Counted from the first letter of the stretch, positions 8,119 through 17,369 are shown. The stretch is 64,000 bases of DNA from JAUUSJ01 sp051880475 (GCA_051880475.1 JBJEOA010000010.1:90989-154988), one strand, 5' to 3'. Notes: generated by a model from the sequence alone, not told the origin. A program made the numbers and translations.

Positions 8119-8700
8119 ATGAGAGAACTAGAAGAAAGAATTTTAAAAGATGGACAGGCACTTGGCAAAAATGTATTAAAAGTAGATAGTTTTTTAAATC
8201 ATCAGGTGGATTATACTTTAATTGATAAAATGGGAGAGGAGTTTGCTAAAAAGTTTAAGGATGCAGGAATCACAAGAGTGTTTACTATAGAAAGTTCAGG
8301 CATTGCACCAGCTTATGCAACAGCGAGATGTTTAAATATCCCTATGGTTATTTTGAAAAAACAGACATCTAAGATTTTAAATGATGATGTATACCAGACT
8401 AAAATTACTTCTTTTACAAAAGGAACAAGTTATGAGCTTACTTTATATAAAAAATATGTAGTATCGGGTGAAAAAGTATTATTGATTGATGACTTTTTAG
8501 CAAATGGAGAGGCTGCGACAGGAAGCTGTAAATTGCTTGAGATGGCAGGTGCAGAAATTGCAGGTATCGGTATTGTTATTGAGAAAGCATTCCAAAGAGG
8601 AAGAAAACGTCTAGAAGATGCGGGATATAAAGTATATTCTCTTGCTCGAGTATCTAAGCTAGATGAGGGATGCATAGAGTTTATTCCAGAGGAAGACTAG
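8119..8700 (+). CDS. xpt: Xanthine phosphoribosyltransferase
   Basis: A 193-residue purine salvage enzyme converting xanthine and PRPP to XMP. The PRPP-binding loop VLLIDDFLANGEAATG and the C-terminal GIGIVIEKAFQRGR are typical of Xpt, and the length matches Bacillus Xpt (194). Start: ATG at 8119 sits about 8 bases after ATGAGGTG; an in-frame GTG at 8110 overlaps that SD. A TTGCTT/TAGAAT pair (18-base spacing) near 8053-8082 is the probable promoter. Many Firmicutes have a purine riboswitch here; I could not find one. Confidence 0.93.
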   Translation: MRELEERILKDGQALGKNVLKVDSFLNHQVDYTLIDKMGEEFAKKFKDAGITRVFTIESSGIAPAYATARCLNIPMVILKKQTSKILNDDVYQTKITSFTKGTSYELTLYKKYVVSGEKVLLIDDFLANGEAATGSCKLLEMAGAEIAGIGIVIEKAFQRGRKRLEDAGYKVYSLARVSKLDEGCIEFIPEED

Positions 8701-8836
8701 ACTATAAATACAGTTGTGATTGTGGGAGTGTAAAGTGCGGAGCAATTAGAGCTTAATTTATAGATGGTTTAGGTAATAGGTGTGTTCGGTTATTAAAAAA
8801 ATGATATCAGATGGAGAGAAGAATGGAGGTAAAAAG

Positions 8837-9715
8837 ATGTATTTAGGAATTAATGTCTCAAGGGATGCAATTCGATATGCAGTGTATGGACAAGAATTTG
8901 AAGAGATTGAAAAGTGGAAAAAAGATATGAAAGAGTTTGAGTCTTCAGCTCAGTTTTATGATTATATATGTGAGGAGCTAGATGAGACTGGTGCTACTAT
9001 TATTGGAATTAGCGTGCCAGGGATTGTCAGAGATTCTTGTGTCATTGCAAAATCAGAGTTAAAGTATCTTTATAAGACTAATATTAAAGAAGAAGTAGAA
9101 AAAAGAACAGAGATTACTACTCATGCCATTAATGATGCGAAAGCGTCTGGGTATTGTGAATTTCAGATGGGAAACGGAAAAGGCACAAAATCTAGTGCAT
9201 ATTTTATTATTGGAGATACACTTGGCGGATGTATTTGTGATGAGAAGGGAATCGTGCAAGGAAAGGACGGATTGGCAGGAGAATTTTCCGTAATTCCTTT
9301 TGGAAATACATTTTCAGGTAAACCAGATATTTTAACGAACTATGCATCTATGGATGCCTTAGTAAATATTTATAAGGAGTTTTCAGACAGGGAGACAACA
9401 AAAGGAGTACAAGTGGTTCGACGTTATTTGCAGGGAGAACAAAATGCCGCTCACGCTATGGATGCTTGGATGCAAAATATTTGCTATGGACTATATGAAG
9501 TGATGATGATGTATAATACAGACGTCATCTGTCTTGGAGGGCAAATTTCAGAGGAAATATGGTTTGTAGATTTTATCGAGAAAAGATTTAATGAGTATCG
9601 TTTTTTATTCCATGATGTACTCACAACAAAAATTTTACAGTGTAAGTTTAGAAATAGTGCCAGCTTGCTTGGCGCAGTTCTCTATGCGAAAGATAAGGAA
9701 GAAACAAGTAAGTAA
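8837..9715 (+). CDS. ROK-family protein (sugar kinase-like)
   Basis: 292 residues in the ASKHA/ROK fold. MYLGINVSRDAIRYAVYG corresponds to the first phosphate-binding strand, GISVPGIV to the second, and LGGCICDEKGIVQGKDGLAG, then EFSVIPFG, to the ROK signature. The usual Zn-binding CxCGxxGCxE motif is missing (only isolated Cys), and no N-terminal helix-turn-helix is present, so it looks like a kinase rather than a repressor. Substrate unknown. The start at 8837 is set by GGAGGT 6 bases upstream. It lies 96 bases before the amylosucrase-like gene, suggesting a role in the same sugar route. Confidence 0.75.
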   Translation: MYLGINVSRDAIRYAVYGQEFEEIEKWKKDMKEFESSAQFYDYICEELDETGATIIGISVPGIVRDSCVIAKSELKYLYKTNIKEEVEKRTEITTHAINDAKASGYCEFQMGNGKGTKSSAYFIIGDTLGGCICDEKGIVQGKDGLAGEFSVIPFGNTFSGKPDILTNYASMDALVNIYKEFSDRETTKGVQVVRRYLQGEQNAAHAMDAWMQNICYGLYEVMMMYNTDVICLGGQISEEIWFVDFIEKRFNEYRFLFHDVLTTKILQCKFRNSASLLGAVLYAKDKEETSK

Positions 9716-9811
9716 AAAATGAGGGGTATTTTCTTAAACGGATATATGGTATAGAGATATCATTTTGGGAAAAGGGTGAAGAGGAACGACTAATTAAGAA
9801 GGTGGGATTAT

Positions 9812-11836
9812 ATGTTAAAAAGAGAAATATTTGAGAATAGGCTAAAAGAACGTATAGATGAGCTTAGGGAAATCTATATGTATTTGTATGATGATGAGGA
9901 AATGTTTCAATCACTTTGTGAAAATATGAGATATTTTTATGAGCAAAGACCTCAACAGTTACGAGAGAGTGACAGAGAAAAAGAGAAAAATCGAGATTGG
10001 TATAAGAAAAATGATATGATTGGCATGATGCTTTATATCGATAATTTTGCGAAAGACTTAGATGGTGTATCTGAAAAAATTTCTTATTTCGAGAAGGCAA
10101 ATATAAATTATATTCATTTAATGCCATTTTTGGATTCTCCACAAGAGTCTGATGGCGGATATGCAGTATCAGATTTTAGAAAGGTGAATGAAAAATTTGG
10201 AACGATAAAAGACCTTGTAAATTTAACGGAGAAATGTCATGAAAAGGGAATTTCTGTCAGCATGGATTTTGTGATGAATCATACTTCTGATGAGCATGAA
10301 TGGGCAAAAAAAGCGAGAGCGGGATTGCCAGAGTATCAAGATAGATATTATTTTTTTGATAATTATTCAATGCCAGCTCTATATGAGAGAACTGTGCCTC
10401 AGGTATTTCCGACCACTGCACCTGGTAATTTTACATGGCTTCGTGAACTTCAAAGCTATGTTATGACAACATTTTATCCATATCAGTGGGATTTAAATTA
10501 TAAAAATCCTATTGTATTTAATGAGATGATGAGTAATTTCCTTTATCTGGCGAACTGTGGTATTGATATTATGAGAATTGACGCAGTGCCATATATTTGG
10601 AAAGAGATAAATACACCTTGCCGAAATCTTCCACAGGTTCATATGCTTGTACGAATGATGCGAATTATTGATGAAATTGTCTGTCCAAGTGTTTTATTAC
10701 TTGGAGAGGTTGTAATGGAGCCGGAAAAAGTAGTTCCTTATTTTGGCACAGTAGAAAAACCAGAATGTCATATGTTATATAATGTTACTACGATGGCAAC
10801 GACTTGGAATACTGTGGCTACAAGAGATACGAGATTGTTAAGAAATCAATTGGATTTTATCAGTAGACTTCCAAAAGATTTTGTATTTCTCAATTATTTG
10901 CGCTGTCATGACGATATTGGATGGGGATTAGATTATAATACACTTAGAAGTTGGGGAATGCAAGAAATTTCTCATAAACAGTATCTCAATGATTTCTTTA
11001 CAGGAAAAGTGGAGGGAAGTTTTAGTCGAGCAGAGCTTTATAACGAGAGCCTTTATTTTAATGATGCGAGGGTTTGTGCGACAACGGCTTCTATGTGTGG
11101 AATTGAGAAGGCACTAGGGGAAAATGATAAAGAAAAACTTGATATGGCAATTCAGTTAGATACGATGCTTCACGCATTTATGTTTATGCAGTCTGGAATT
11201 CCAGTTGTATATAGTGGAGATGAGATTGGGCAATTAAATGATTATTCCTACAAAAAGGATGCAAAGAAAAAACGAGATTCTAGATGGGTTCACCGAGGAA
11301 AAATGGATTGGCAGGCGGTAGATAAAATAGATGATGTGACAACTGTACAGGGAAGAGTTTTTAAAAATTTGCAAAAATTAGAAGAAATTCGAAAAAGAGA
11401 GAAAGTGTATGCTTCCAATTCAAAATGTTATACTGTGTCAACATGGGATGATAGTTTACTTTGCATAGTGAGAGAAGACGAGAAAGATAAAATAATTGGT
11501 CTCTTTAATTTTAGCGAAGAAAAAAAGATAGCATGGATTGACGAGCAAGATGACTTATATCGTGATATTTATACAGATGAGGTTGTCAGAGCATCAGCAC
11601 TTACGTTGGACGCATATCAATTTTTATTGCTTAAGAGAATGAACTTGGCAAAACCAAAATCAAAGGCAGTAATTGCACAAAAACCAAAGGGATTAAAAGC
11701 AGGTCCTCCAAAAGGGGTAAAGCCAAAAATGTGGAAACCACCAGTCTATGAGCCAAAAAAGAAAGAAGAAAAGGAAAAAGAAAATATAAAGGGCAAAAAA
11801 GATAAAGAGGATATTTCTAAAAAAAGAAAGAAATGA
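9812..11836 (+). CDS. Amylosucrase-like GH13 glycoside hydrolase
   Basis: 674 residues. An N-terminal helical region is followed by a GH13 barrel closely resembling GH13 subfamily 4: HLMPFLDSPQESDGGYAVSD, MDFVMNHTSDEHEWA, QWDLNYKNP, nucleophile Asp in MRIDAVPYIWK, acid/base Glu in LLGEVVM and third Asp in RCHDDIGW. Such enzymes act on sucrose, as transglucosidase or hydrolase. No signal peptide, so cytoplasmic. The last 60 or so residues are an unusual Lys/Pro-rich tail (KPKG, PPKGVKPK, KKEEKEKE). The preceding ROK gene could phosphorylate a released hexose. Confidence 0.85.
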   Translation: MLKREIFENRLKERIDELREIYMYLYDDEEMFQSLCENMRYFYEQRPQQLRESDREKEKNRDWYKKNDMIGMMLYIDNFAKDLDGVSEKISYFEKANINYIHLMPFLDSPQESDGGYAVSDFRKVNEKFGTIKDLVNLTEKCHEKGISVSMDFVMNHTSDEHEWAKKARAGLPEYQDRYYFFDNYSMPALYERTVPQVFPTTAPGNFTWLRELQSYVMTTFYPYQWDLNYKNPIVFNEMMSNFLYLANCGIDIMRIDAVPYIWKEINTPCRNLPQVHMLVRMMRIIDEIVCPSVLLLGEVVMEPEKVVPYFGTVEKPECHMLYNVTTMATTWNTVATRDTRLLRNQLDFISRLPKDFVFLNYLRCHDDIGWGLDYNTLRSWGMQEISHKQYLNDFFTGKVEGSFSRAELYNESLYFNDARVCATTASMCGIEKALGENDKEKLDMAIQLDTMLHAFMFMQSGIPVVYSGDEIGQLNDYSYKKDAKKKRDSRWVHRGKMDWQAVDKIDDVTTVQGRVFKNLQKLEEIRKREKVYASNSKCYTVSTWDDSLLCIVREDEKDKIIGLFNFSEEKKIAWIDEQDDLYRDIYTDEVVRASALTLDAYQFLLLKRMNLAKPKSKAVIAQKPKGLKAGPPKGVKPKMWKPPVYEPKKKEEKEKENIKGKKDKEDISKKRKK

Positions 11837-11842
11837 TAATGA

Positions 11843-11882
11843 AAAAGGTGCAAATTTTAGAGAATAAAGTTTGCGCCTTTTT
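11843..11882 (+). terminator. Rho-independent terminator after the amylosucrase-like gene
   Basis: Stem AAAAGGTGCAAA / TTTGCGCCTTTT with one G-T pair, followed by T residues. Confidence 0.8.
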
Positions 11883-11903
11883 ATAAAATTTTATAATTGA
11901 AAA

Positions 11904-11962
11904 TTCATTACTTCTAGGTGGTAGGTAGTTCACATCTTAATAAAATCTAGCTTGTTATTCTT
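11904..11962. repeat. IS200/IS605-end-like palindromic repeat, copy 2 (degenerate)
   Basis: A weakened hairpin ACTTCTAGGTGGT is followed by AGTTCACA and the tail TTAATAAAATCTAGCTTGTT. It shares CTCTAGGTG-like core and AGTTCAC with copy 1, and the AATCTAGC-TGTT tail with copy 3. Confidence 0.5.
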
Positions 11963-12028
11963 GTGAAAGAATGGTATGATTTTAAAAGGTATATTTTTTA
12001 GGAGTATAAAAGACAAAGGAGGAAAAAA

Positions 12029-12889
12029 ATGGCAGATGATATTTTAACCACAGGCGATGTTTTAAAAGGACGCAGCACAAGTGATCAGACAGATACTCCA
12101 AAGGGTTTTAAAAATATAAATTGGGATGCAAAAAAAAATCGAAAGAAATCCTCGACTGTACCTGGACTTAAAAATCCTTTGGCAGAGGAAGTTCAGTCTT
12201 TGAAAAAAGAAAAGCAGCAAATGCAAGAAGAGATGACAGTTTTAAAGGAGGAGAATGAAAAAAATCTCCAACAGCTAGAAGATTTAAGAAAAATGAAGTC
12301 TGAACTTGAGGGGCAGATTCAGTTAATAAAAGATGAGAGAGAAAAAGAAAGAATAGAATTAAAAAGACAAATTGAAGCGACAAAGCATACTGGTGGGAGA
12401 GAAAAAGAAGGATTACAAAGACAATTAGAGTATAATAAAGCGACGAGCAATCGAGAGAAAAACCAGATGACAGCAATGCTTTCTGAGACGAAAAAGCAGC
12501 TTAAACAACAGGAAGTAAAAATACAGAACATGGAGAGCGAAAGGCTGTCGCTTCAAAGAGAGATTCAAAAATTAGAGGAAGACTTAAAAGAACAAAAGAA
12601 AAATTTAGAAAAGGAAAAACAAAAAAAAGACAAAGAAAAAATAAGATTAAAAGAAGAAGTTGAGCAGTTAAATATTGAGATATCCAAAAAGCAAAGTGAG
12701 ATTGAAAAGAAAAAGCAAGAATTAGAGAATAGAGAAAAAGATTATGATGCGTTGGACATGGCAAGTAAGTCAGAGATTGAAAAGGCAAATAAACTACGCT
12801 ATACTTGGGCTATTATTGGTGTCTTGCTTGGCGTATTTGGTGGAATCATTTGGGAAAGCATGGCTCATATTTCTGCGATATTTATGTAA
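12029..12889 (+). CDS. Coiled-coil protein with C-terminal membrane anchor, function unknown
   Basis: 286 residues in three parts: a polar N-terminus (1-50), a very long Lys/Glu/Gln-rich coiled coil (about 50-250), and a single hydrophobic helix near the C-terminus (YTWAIIGVLLGVFGGIIW) with a short tail ending AIFM. No signal peptide, so it should be tail-anchored with the coiled coil in the cytoplasm. The ATG follows AAAGGAGG. It lies only 15 bases before the M24 peptidase and probably shares its transcript. I do not recognise a family. Confidence 0.7.
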   Translation: MADDILTTGDVLKGRSTSDQTDTPKGFKNINWDAKKNRKKSSTVPGLKNPLAEEVQSLKKEKQQMQEEMTVLKEENEKNLQQLEDLRKMKSELEGQIQLIKDEREKERIELKRQIEATKHTGGREKEGLQRQLEYNKATSNREKNQMTAMLSETKKQLKQQEVKIQNMESERLSLQREIQKLEEDLKEQKKNLEKEKQKKDKEKIRLKEEVEQLNIEISKKQSEIEKKKQELENREKDYDALDMASKSEIEKANKLRYTWAIIGVLLGVFGGIIWESMAHISAIFM

Positions 12890-12904
12890 GGAGAGGAAAA
12901 AGCA

Positions 12905-13975
12905 ATGGAGAGATTAAATAGAACTAGAGAGGTTTTAAAAGATTTAAGTTTAGACGCTATTTTAGTGACAAGTCCTTATAATATGAGATATATTAGTGGA
13001 TTTGCAGGTGGAGAGGGACTTTTATATATTACAAAAGAAAAAAGTATATTATTTACAGATTCTAGATATACAATTCAGGCGAAAGCAGAGTCAAAGACGT
13101 TTGAGGTAGTGGAGAGTGCAAGTCAGTCTGAGACAATTAAGAAATTAACTGTTTTATTTGAGGAGGACGAAATTGGGACAGTTGGAATAGAAGACCAAGT
13201 TCTTACTTATAAAGAGGCAAGGGATTATATGGATATTTCTGCTAAAATCAACTGGGTTGGTCTTGGAAATAAATTAGAAGAACTTCGTATTATTAAGACA
13301 GAGGATGAATTGAGAAAACTAGAGATGGCAGAGGGCATCGGTGACGCGGCGTTTTCTCATATTTTATCCATTATTAAGCCTGGAATTACGGAACTTGAGA
13401 TTGCAGCAGAACTTGAGTATTTTATGAAGAAAAATGGAGCATTAAAGACAAGTTTTGATTCTATTATTGCATCAGGCATTCATTCTTCTATGCCACATGC
13501 AATTCCAACTACCAAAAAGATTGAGATTGGCGATTTTGTTACGATGGATTTTGGCTGTATGATAGATGGATATTGTTCTGATATGACAAGAACAATTGTT
13601 GTTGGCAAGGCAAATGAAAAACAAAAAGAAATATATAATATCGTCTTGAAAGCACAATTAGAATCATTAGCAGCTGTAAAAGCTGGCATAAAAGGTTGTG
13701 AAGTTGACGCTATTGCGAGAAAGATTATTGGAGAAGCAGGATATGGAGATTGCTTTGGACACGGTCTTGGACATAGTGTCGGTCTTTTTATCCATGAAGA
13801 TCCAAGATTTTCTCCGACTTGTAATGAAATGATTCGAGCAAATACAGTTATGACAGTGGAGCCAGGTATTTACGTAGATGGATTTGGTGGTGTTCGTATT
13901 GAGGATATGATTGTTGTGACAGAAGACGGTTATAAAAATTTTGCACATTCTGAGAAAAATTTGATTGAGTTATAA
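12905..13975 (+). CDS. pepP: Xaa-Pro aminopeptidase/dipeptidase (M24)
   Basis: 356 residues with the creatinase-type N-terminal domain (NMRYISGFAGGEG) and the pita-bread M24 domain. The five metal ligands are visible: Asp in MDFGCMIDGYCSDMTRT (two), His in GHGLGHSVGL, Glu in TVEPGIYV and Glu in GVRIEDM. It releases N-terminal residues preceding proline from peptides in the cytoplasm. SD is GGAGAGG. Whether it is PepP or PepQ cannot be settled from sequence. A repeat palindrome follows the stop by 6 bases. Confidence 0.9.
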   Translation: MERLNRTREVLKDLSLDAILVTSPYNMRYISGFAGGEGLLYITKEKSILFTDSRYTIQAKAESKTFEVVESASQSETIKKLTVLFEEDEIGTVGIEDQVLTYKEARDYMDISAKINWVGLGNKLEELRIIKTEDELRKLEMAEGIGDAAFSHILSIIKPGITELEIAAELEYFMKKNGALKTSFDSIIASGIHSSMPHAIPTTKKIEIGDFVTMDFGCMIDGYCSDMTRTIVVGKANEKQKEIYNIVLKAQLESLAAVKAGIKGCEVDAIARKIIGEAGYGDCFGHGLGHSVGLFIHEDPRFSPTCNEMIRANTVMTVEPGIYVDGFGGVRIEDMIVVTEDGYKNFAHSEKNLIEL

Positions 13976-13980
13976 TTTTA

Positions 13981-14049
13981 TGGCGAAAACCCCACAGGCT
14001 TGCCTGTGGGAGTAGTCAGAAATTGGATTAATCTAGCATGTTGAATCAG
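13981..14049. repeat. IS200/IS605-end-like palindromic repeat, copy 3
   Basis: TGGCGAAAACCCCACAGGCT opens a hairpin (arms CCCACAGGC and GCCTGTGGG), then AGTAGTCAG and the tail ATTAATCTAGCATGTTGAAT. The first 39 bases match 48826-48864 at 35 positions. The tail matches copy 2. Confidence 0.7.
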
Positions 14050-14091
14050 TTTTAAACATACACTAAAAAGAAAAATAAAAGGAGAGAAAAA

Positions 14092-14925
14092 ATGACAGCA
14101 GCAATTATGGTTGAAGCAATAAAGGCGGTCATTCTCGGTGTTGTAGAGGGTATCACTGAGTGGCTTCCGATTAGTAGTACAGGTCATATGATTTTAGTTG
14201 ATGAATTTTTGCAATTAGACACCTCAGATGAATTTAAAGAGATGTTTTTTGTAGTGATTCAGCTAGGCGCAATTTTAGCAGTATGCTTTTTGTATTTTAA
14301 TAAGTTAAATCCTTTTGCTCTTAGTAAGACAAAGGAAGAAAAAAAAGAAACATGGAATATCTGGGGCAAAGTTATTGTAGGATGTTTGCCCGCTGCCTTA
14401 ATTGGAATTCCGCTAAATGACTGGATTGATAAAGTCTTTTATAATTGGAAAGTAGTAGCGACAATGCTTATTGTCTATGGTATTTTGTTTATTATCGTTG
14501 AGAATTATGTAGAATTTAGAAGAGCGAAGGTGAGAGACTTTAGCGAGCTTACATACAAGTTAGCTATTGCGATTGGTATATTTCAGGTTCTTGCATTGAT
14601 TCCTGGAACATCAAGGTCGGGCGCTACAATTCTTGGAGCTGTTTTGCTTGGATGTAGTAGATTTGTGGCGGCAGAATACTCTTTCTTTTTATCCATTCCA
14701 GTGATGTTTGGCGCAAGCATGATAAAAATAATAAAATTTGGATTTGTCTTTGCAAAGAGAGAGTTATTTATTTTAGGCATCGGATGTCTTGTGGCATTTA
14801 TTGTATCTATTATCGCAATTAAATTTTTGATGAGCTATATTAAGAAAAATGACTTTAGAGCATTTGGCGTGTACCGAATTATAATCGGAGCCTTTGTTAT
14901 TATTTATTTTTTATTTTTTAATTAA
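14092..14925 (+). CDS. uppP: Undecaprenyl-diphosphatase (BacA/UppP)
   Basis: 277 residues, multi-pass membrane protein. Both signatures are present: EGITEWLPISSTGHMIL near the N-terminus and PGTSRSGATI in the middle. The enzyme dephosphorylates undecaprenyl diphosphate to regenerate the lipid carrier for peptidoglycan and gives bacitracin tolerance when abundant. The ATG follows AAAGGAGAG. It stands alone between a repeat palindrome and a terminator. Confidence 0.96.
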   Translation: MTAAIMVEAIKAVILGVVEGITEWLPISSTGHMILVDEFLQLDTSDEFKEMFFVVIQLGAILAVCFLYFNKLNPFALSKTKEEKKETWNIWGKVIVGCLPAALIGIPLNDWIDKVFYNWKVVATMLIVYGILFIIVENYVEFRRAKVRDFSELTYKLAIAIGIFQVLALIPGTSRSGATILGAVLLGCSRFVAAEYSFFLSIPVMFGASMIKIIKFGFVFAKRELFILGIGCLVAFIVSIIAIKFLMSYIKKNDFRAFGVYRIIIGAFVIIYFLFFN

Positions 14926-14931
14926 AAGAGG

Positions 14932-14975
14932 GCTATCATTTTAAGAATTTTGTTTCTTAAAATGATAGCTTTTTT
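14932..14975 (+). terminator. Rho-independent terminator after uppP
   Basis: A 16-bp perfect stem (GCTATCATTTTAAGAA and complement) with a 6-base loop and a T run. Confidence 0.92.
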
Positions 14976-14984
14976 AGACACCTC

Positions 14985-15013
14985 TTGCAAAAAATTATAT
15001 TGTACGATACAAT
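14985..15013 (+). promoter_or_regulatory. Sigma-A promoter of the pyr cluster
   Basis: TTGCAA at 14985-14990, a 17-base spacer and TACAAT at 15008-15013. The leader to pyrC is only about 40 bases, too short for a PyrR-type attenuator. Confidence 0.7.
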
Positions 15014-15057
15014 AAACAAGTAATATAGTTTAGTGACAGAAAGGACGGAGTGCAAAA

Positions 15058-16335
15058 TTGAAAATTTTGATTCAAAATGGCAGACTTTTGGACCCTGTAT
15101 CAAGAATAGATCAGATTATGGATCTGCTTATAGAGGATAAGAAGATTATAAAAAGGGGAGAAAACTTAGCAGAGAAAGCAGATAAGGTTATTGATGCGAG
15201 CGGATGCTTTGTTATGCCAGGACTTATCGATCTGCATGTGCATCTTAGAGACCCAGGACTTACTCATAAAGAAGATATTGAGACTGGAACAAGGGCGGCG
15301 GCACGAGGCGGTGTGACAACAGTCTGTGCGATGCCAAACACAAAACCAGTAGTAGACTCTAAGGAGACACTGGAATATATTTACAAAAAAGCGAACGAAA
15401 AAGGTTCGGCTCGTGTTTTACAACTTTCTGCTTTTACAAAAGGGATGGAAGGAAAAGAGCTAGTAGATATTGATGAGATGGTGGAAGCTGGAGCCGCTGC
15501 TTTTAGTGAGGACGGAAAGAGTGTGATGGATATCTGTCTTTACGAGCAGGCATTAGAGAAGTTGGCAAAGAGAGATATGCTTGTGATGGCTCACTGCGAA
15601 GATAAGGATTTAGTCGGAAAAGGAGTGCTAAACAAAGGAGTTGCCTCTTTAAAATATAATGTTCCAGGAATTGAAAATGCGGTGGAAGATATCATTACAG
15701 CTCGCGATATTTTCTTATCAAATGAGACAGGAGTTCGACTTCATCTTTGCCATTGTTCTACAAAGGGAGTTGTGGAACTAATTAAAATGGCAAAAGGAAT
15801 GGGAATTCCTGTGACAGGTGAGGTTTGTCCACATCATTTTATTTTGACGGATGCAGATATTAAAGAGGCGGATGGAAATTATAAGATGAATCCACCTCTT
15901 CGTAAAAGGGAAGATGTAGATGCATTAATAGAGGGACTTCGAGACGGAACTATCGACGCAATTTCCACAGATCATGCACCTCATCATGAATCCGAGAAAG
16001 GTTCCGATTTTACAAAATGTGCATTTGGCATAGTTGGACTTGAGACGAGTGCAAGTTTGACTTACACATATTTAGTAAAAACTGGAGTTTTAACTCCTCT
16101 TCAGATGGCGGAGAAAATGAGCTCAAATCCAGCGAAGATTTTAAAAAGGGAGGATCTTGGAAGTTTAGAAGAAGGTAAGACAGCAGATATTCTTATTTTT
16201 GACCCAAATATAGAGTATAAAATCGATAAAAATGAGTTTGCATCAAAAGCGAAAAATACACCTTTTGACGGTATGGATGTAATAGGAAAAGTAAAGATGA
16301 CTATTTATGAGGGCAATATTGTATATGAGGCTTAG
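15058..16335 (+). CDS. pyrC: Dihydroorotase
   Basis: 425 residues, type I bacterial dihydroorotase. It cyclises carbamoyl-aspartate to dihydroorotate. Metal-binding motif GLIDLHVHLRDPG (about 55-67) and later STDHAPHH carry the Zn ligands; AMPNTKP is the family signature. Start is TTG at 15058, placed 7 bases after AAGGACGGAG, with no better in-frame start. First gene of pyrC-F-K-D-E; pyrB and carAB are absent here. Confidence 0.96.
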   Translation: MKILIQNGRLLDPVSRIDQIMDLLIEDKKIIKRGENLAEKADKVIDASGCFVMPGLIDLHVHLRDPGLTHKEDIETGTRAAARGGVTTVCAMPNTKPVVDSKETLEYIYKKANEKGSARVLQLSAFTKGMEGKELVDIDEMVEAGAAAFSEDGKSVMDICLYEQALEKLAKRDMLVMAHCEDKDLVGKGVLNKGVASLKYNVPGIENAVEDIITARDIFLSNETGVRLHLCHCSTKGVVELIKMAKGMGIPVTGEVCPHHFILTDADIKEADGNYKMNPPLRKREDVDALIEGLRDGTIDAISTDHAPHHESEKGSDFTKCAFGIVGLETSASLTYTYLVKTGVLTPLQMAEKMSSNPAKILKREDLGSLEEGKTADILIFDPNIEYKIDKNEFASKAKNTPFDGMDVIGKVKMTIYEGNIVYEA

Positions 16336-16445
16336 AATATAGGAAAATATCAGTAAAGAGATATGGATAAAAAATAAGATACGTATAAAGATAAAAACGG
16401 ATATAAAAAGCTCTGAAAAAAACAAAAAGTTGGAGGAAAGAAAAT

Positions 16446-17369
16446 ATGATTAACGAATTAGTAAGCAAAATTAAAAAAATGGAAGCACCTATTGTAGTTG
16501 GACTTGACCCAATGTTAAACTATGTGCCAGAGTATATAAAAGAGGCTGCTTTTAAGGAGTATGGACAAACTCTAAAAGGAGCAGGAGAGGCAATTTGGCA
16601 GTACAATAAAGGTATTATTGATCAGATTTATGATTTAGTTCCAGCTGTAAAACCTCAGATTGCAATGTATGAGCAATTTGGTATTGAGGGACTTTTAGCA
16701 TTTCAAAAAACTTGTGACTATGCAAAGGAAAAAGGACTAGTCATTATCGGAGATATCAAAAGAGGGGATATTGGATCTACATCTGCTGCCTACGCAGTTG
16801 GACATGTGGGACATGTACAAGTTGGAGAGAATAAGTTCCAAAGTTTTAATGAGGATTTTGTCACAGTAAATCCATATCTTGGAAGTGACGGAGTAAAGCC
16901 TTTTATTGATGTTTGTAAAGAGGAGAAAAAAGGAATTTTTGTTCTTGTTAAAACTTCTAATCCGTCAAGTGGTGAATTCCAAGACCAAGAGGTGAATGGA
17001 ACACCAATTTATGAGATGGTTGCAAGAAAAGTTGATGAATGGGGAAAAGACCATATGGGAGATGACTATAGCTATGTAGGAGCAGTAGTAGGAGCAACTT
17101 ATCCAAAGATGGGTGAAATTTTAAGAAAAGTTATGCCAAAGAGTTATATTTTAGTGCCAGGATATGGAGCTCAAGGAGGACAGGCAAAAGATTTAGCACC
17201 ATTTTTCAATGAAGATGGACTGGGAGCAATTGTAAATTCTTCGAGAGGAATTATTGCGGCTTACAAACAGGAAAAATATAGAAAATTTGGCGAGCAAGGA
17301 TATGCAGAGGCTTCTAGAGCAGCTGTATTAGATATGAAAGAAGATTTAAAAATTGCTTGGGTGAAATAA
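16446..17369 (+). CDS. pyrF: Orotidine 5'-phosphate decarboxylase (long type)
   Basis: 307 residues. It decarboxylates OMP to UMP. VGLDPMLNYVP at the start and IIGDIKRGDIGSTSAAYA hold the catalytic Lys-Asp array (DxKRGDIGxT). The length and this variant motif mark the longer group 2 enzymes, not the 240-residue Bacillus type. The 110-base gap after pyrC shows no terminator or promoter; SD is TTGGAGG. Confidence 0.95.
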   Translation: MINELVSKIKKMEAPIVVGLDPMLNYVPEYIKEAAFKEYGQTLKGAGEAIWQYNKGIIDQIYDLVPAVKPQIAMYEQFGIEGLLAFQKTCDYAKEKGLVIIGDIKRGDIGSTSAAYAVGHVGHVQVGENKFQSFNEDFVTVNPYLGSDGVKPFIDVCKEEKKGIFVLVKTSNPSSGEFQDQEVNGTPIYEMVARKVDEWGKDHMGDDYSYVGAVVGATYPKMGEILRKVMPKSYILVPGYGAQGGQAKDLAPFFNEDGLGAIVNSSRGIIAAYKQEKYRKFGEQGYAEASRAAVLDMKEDLKIAWVK

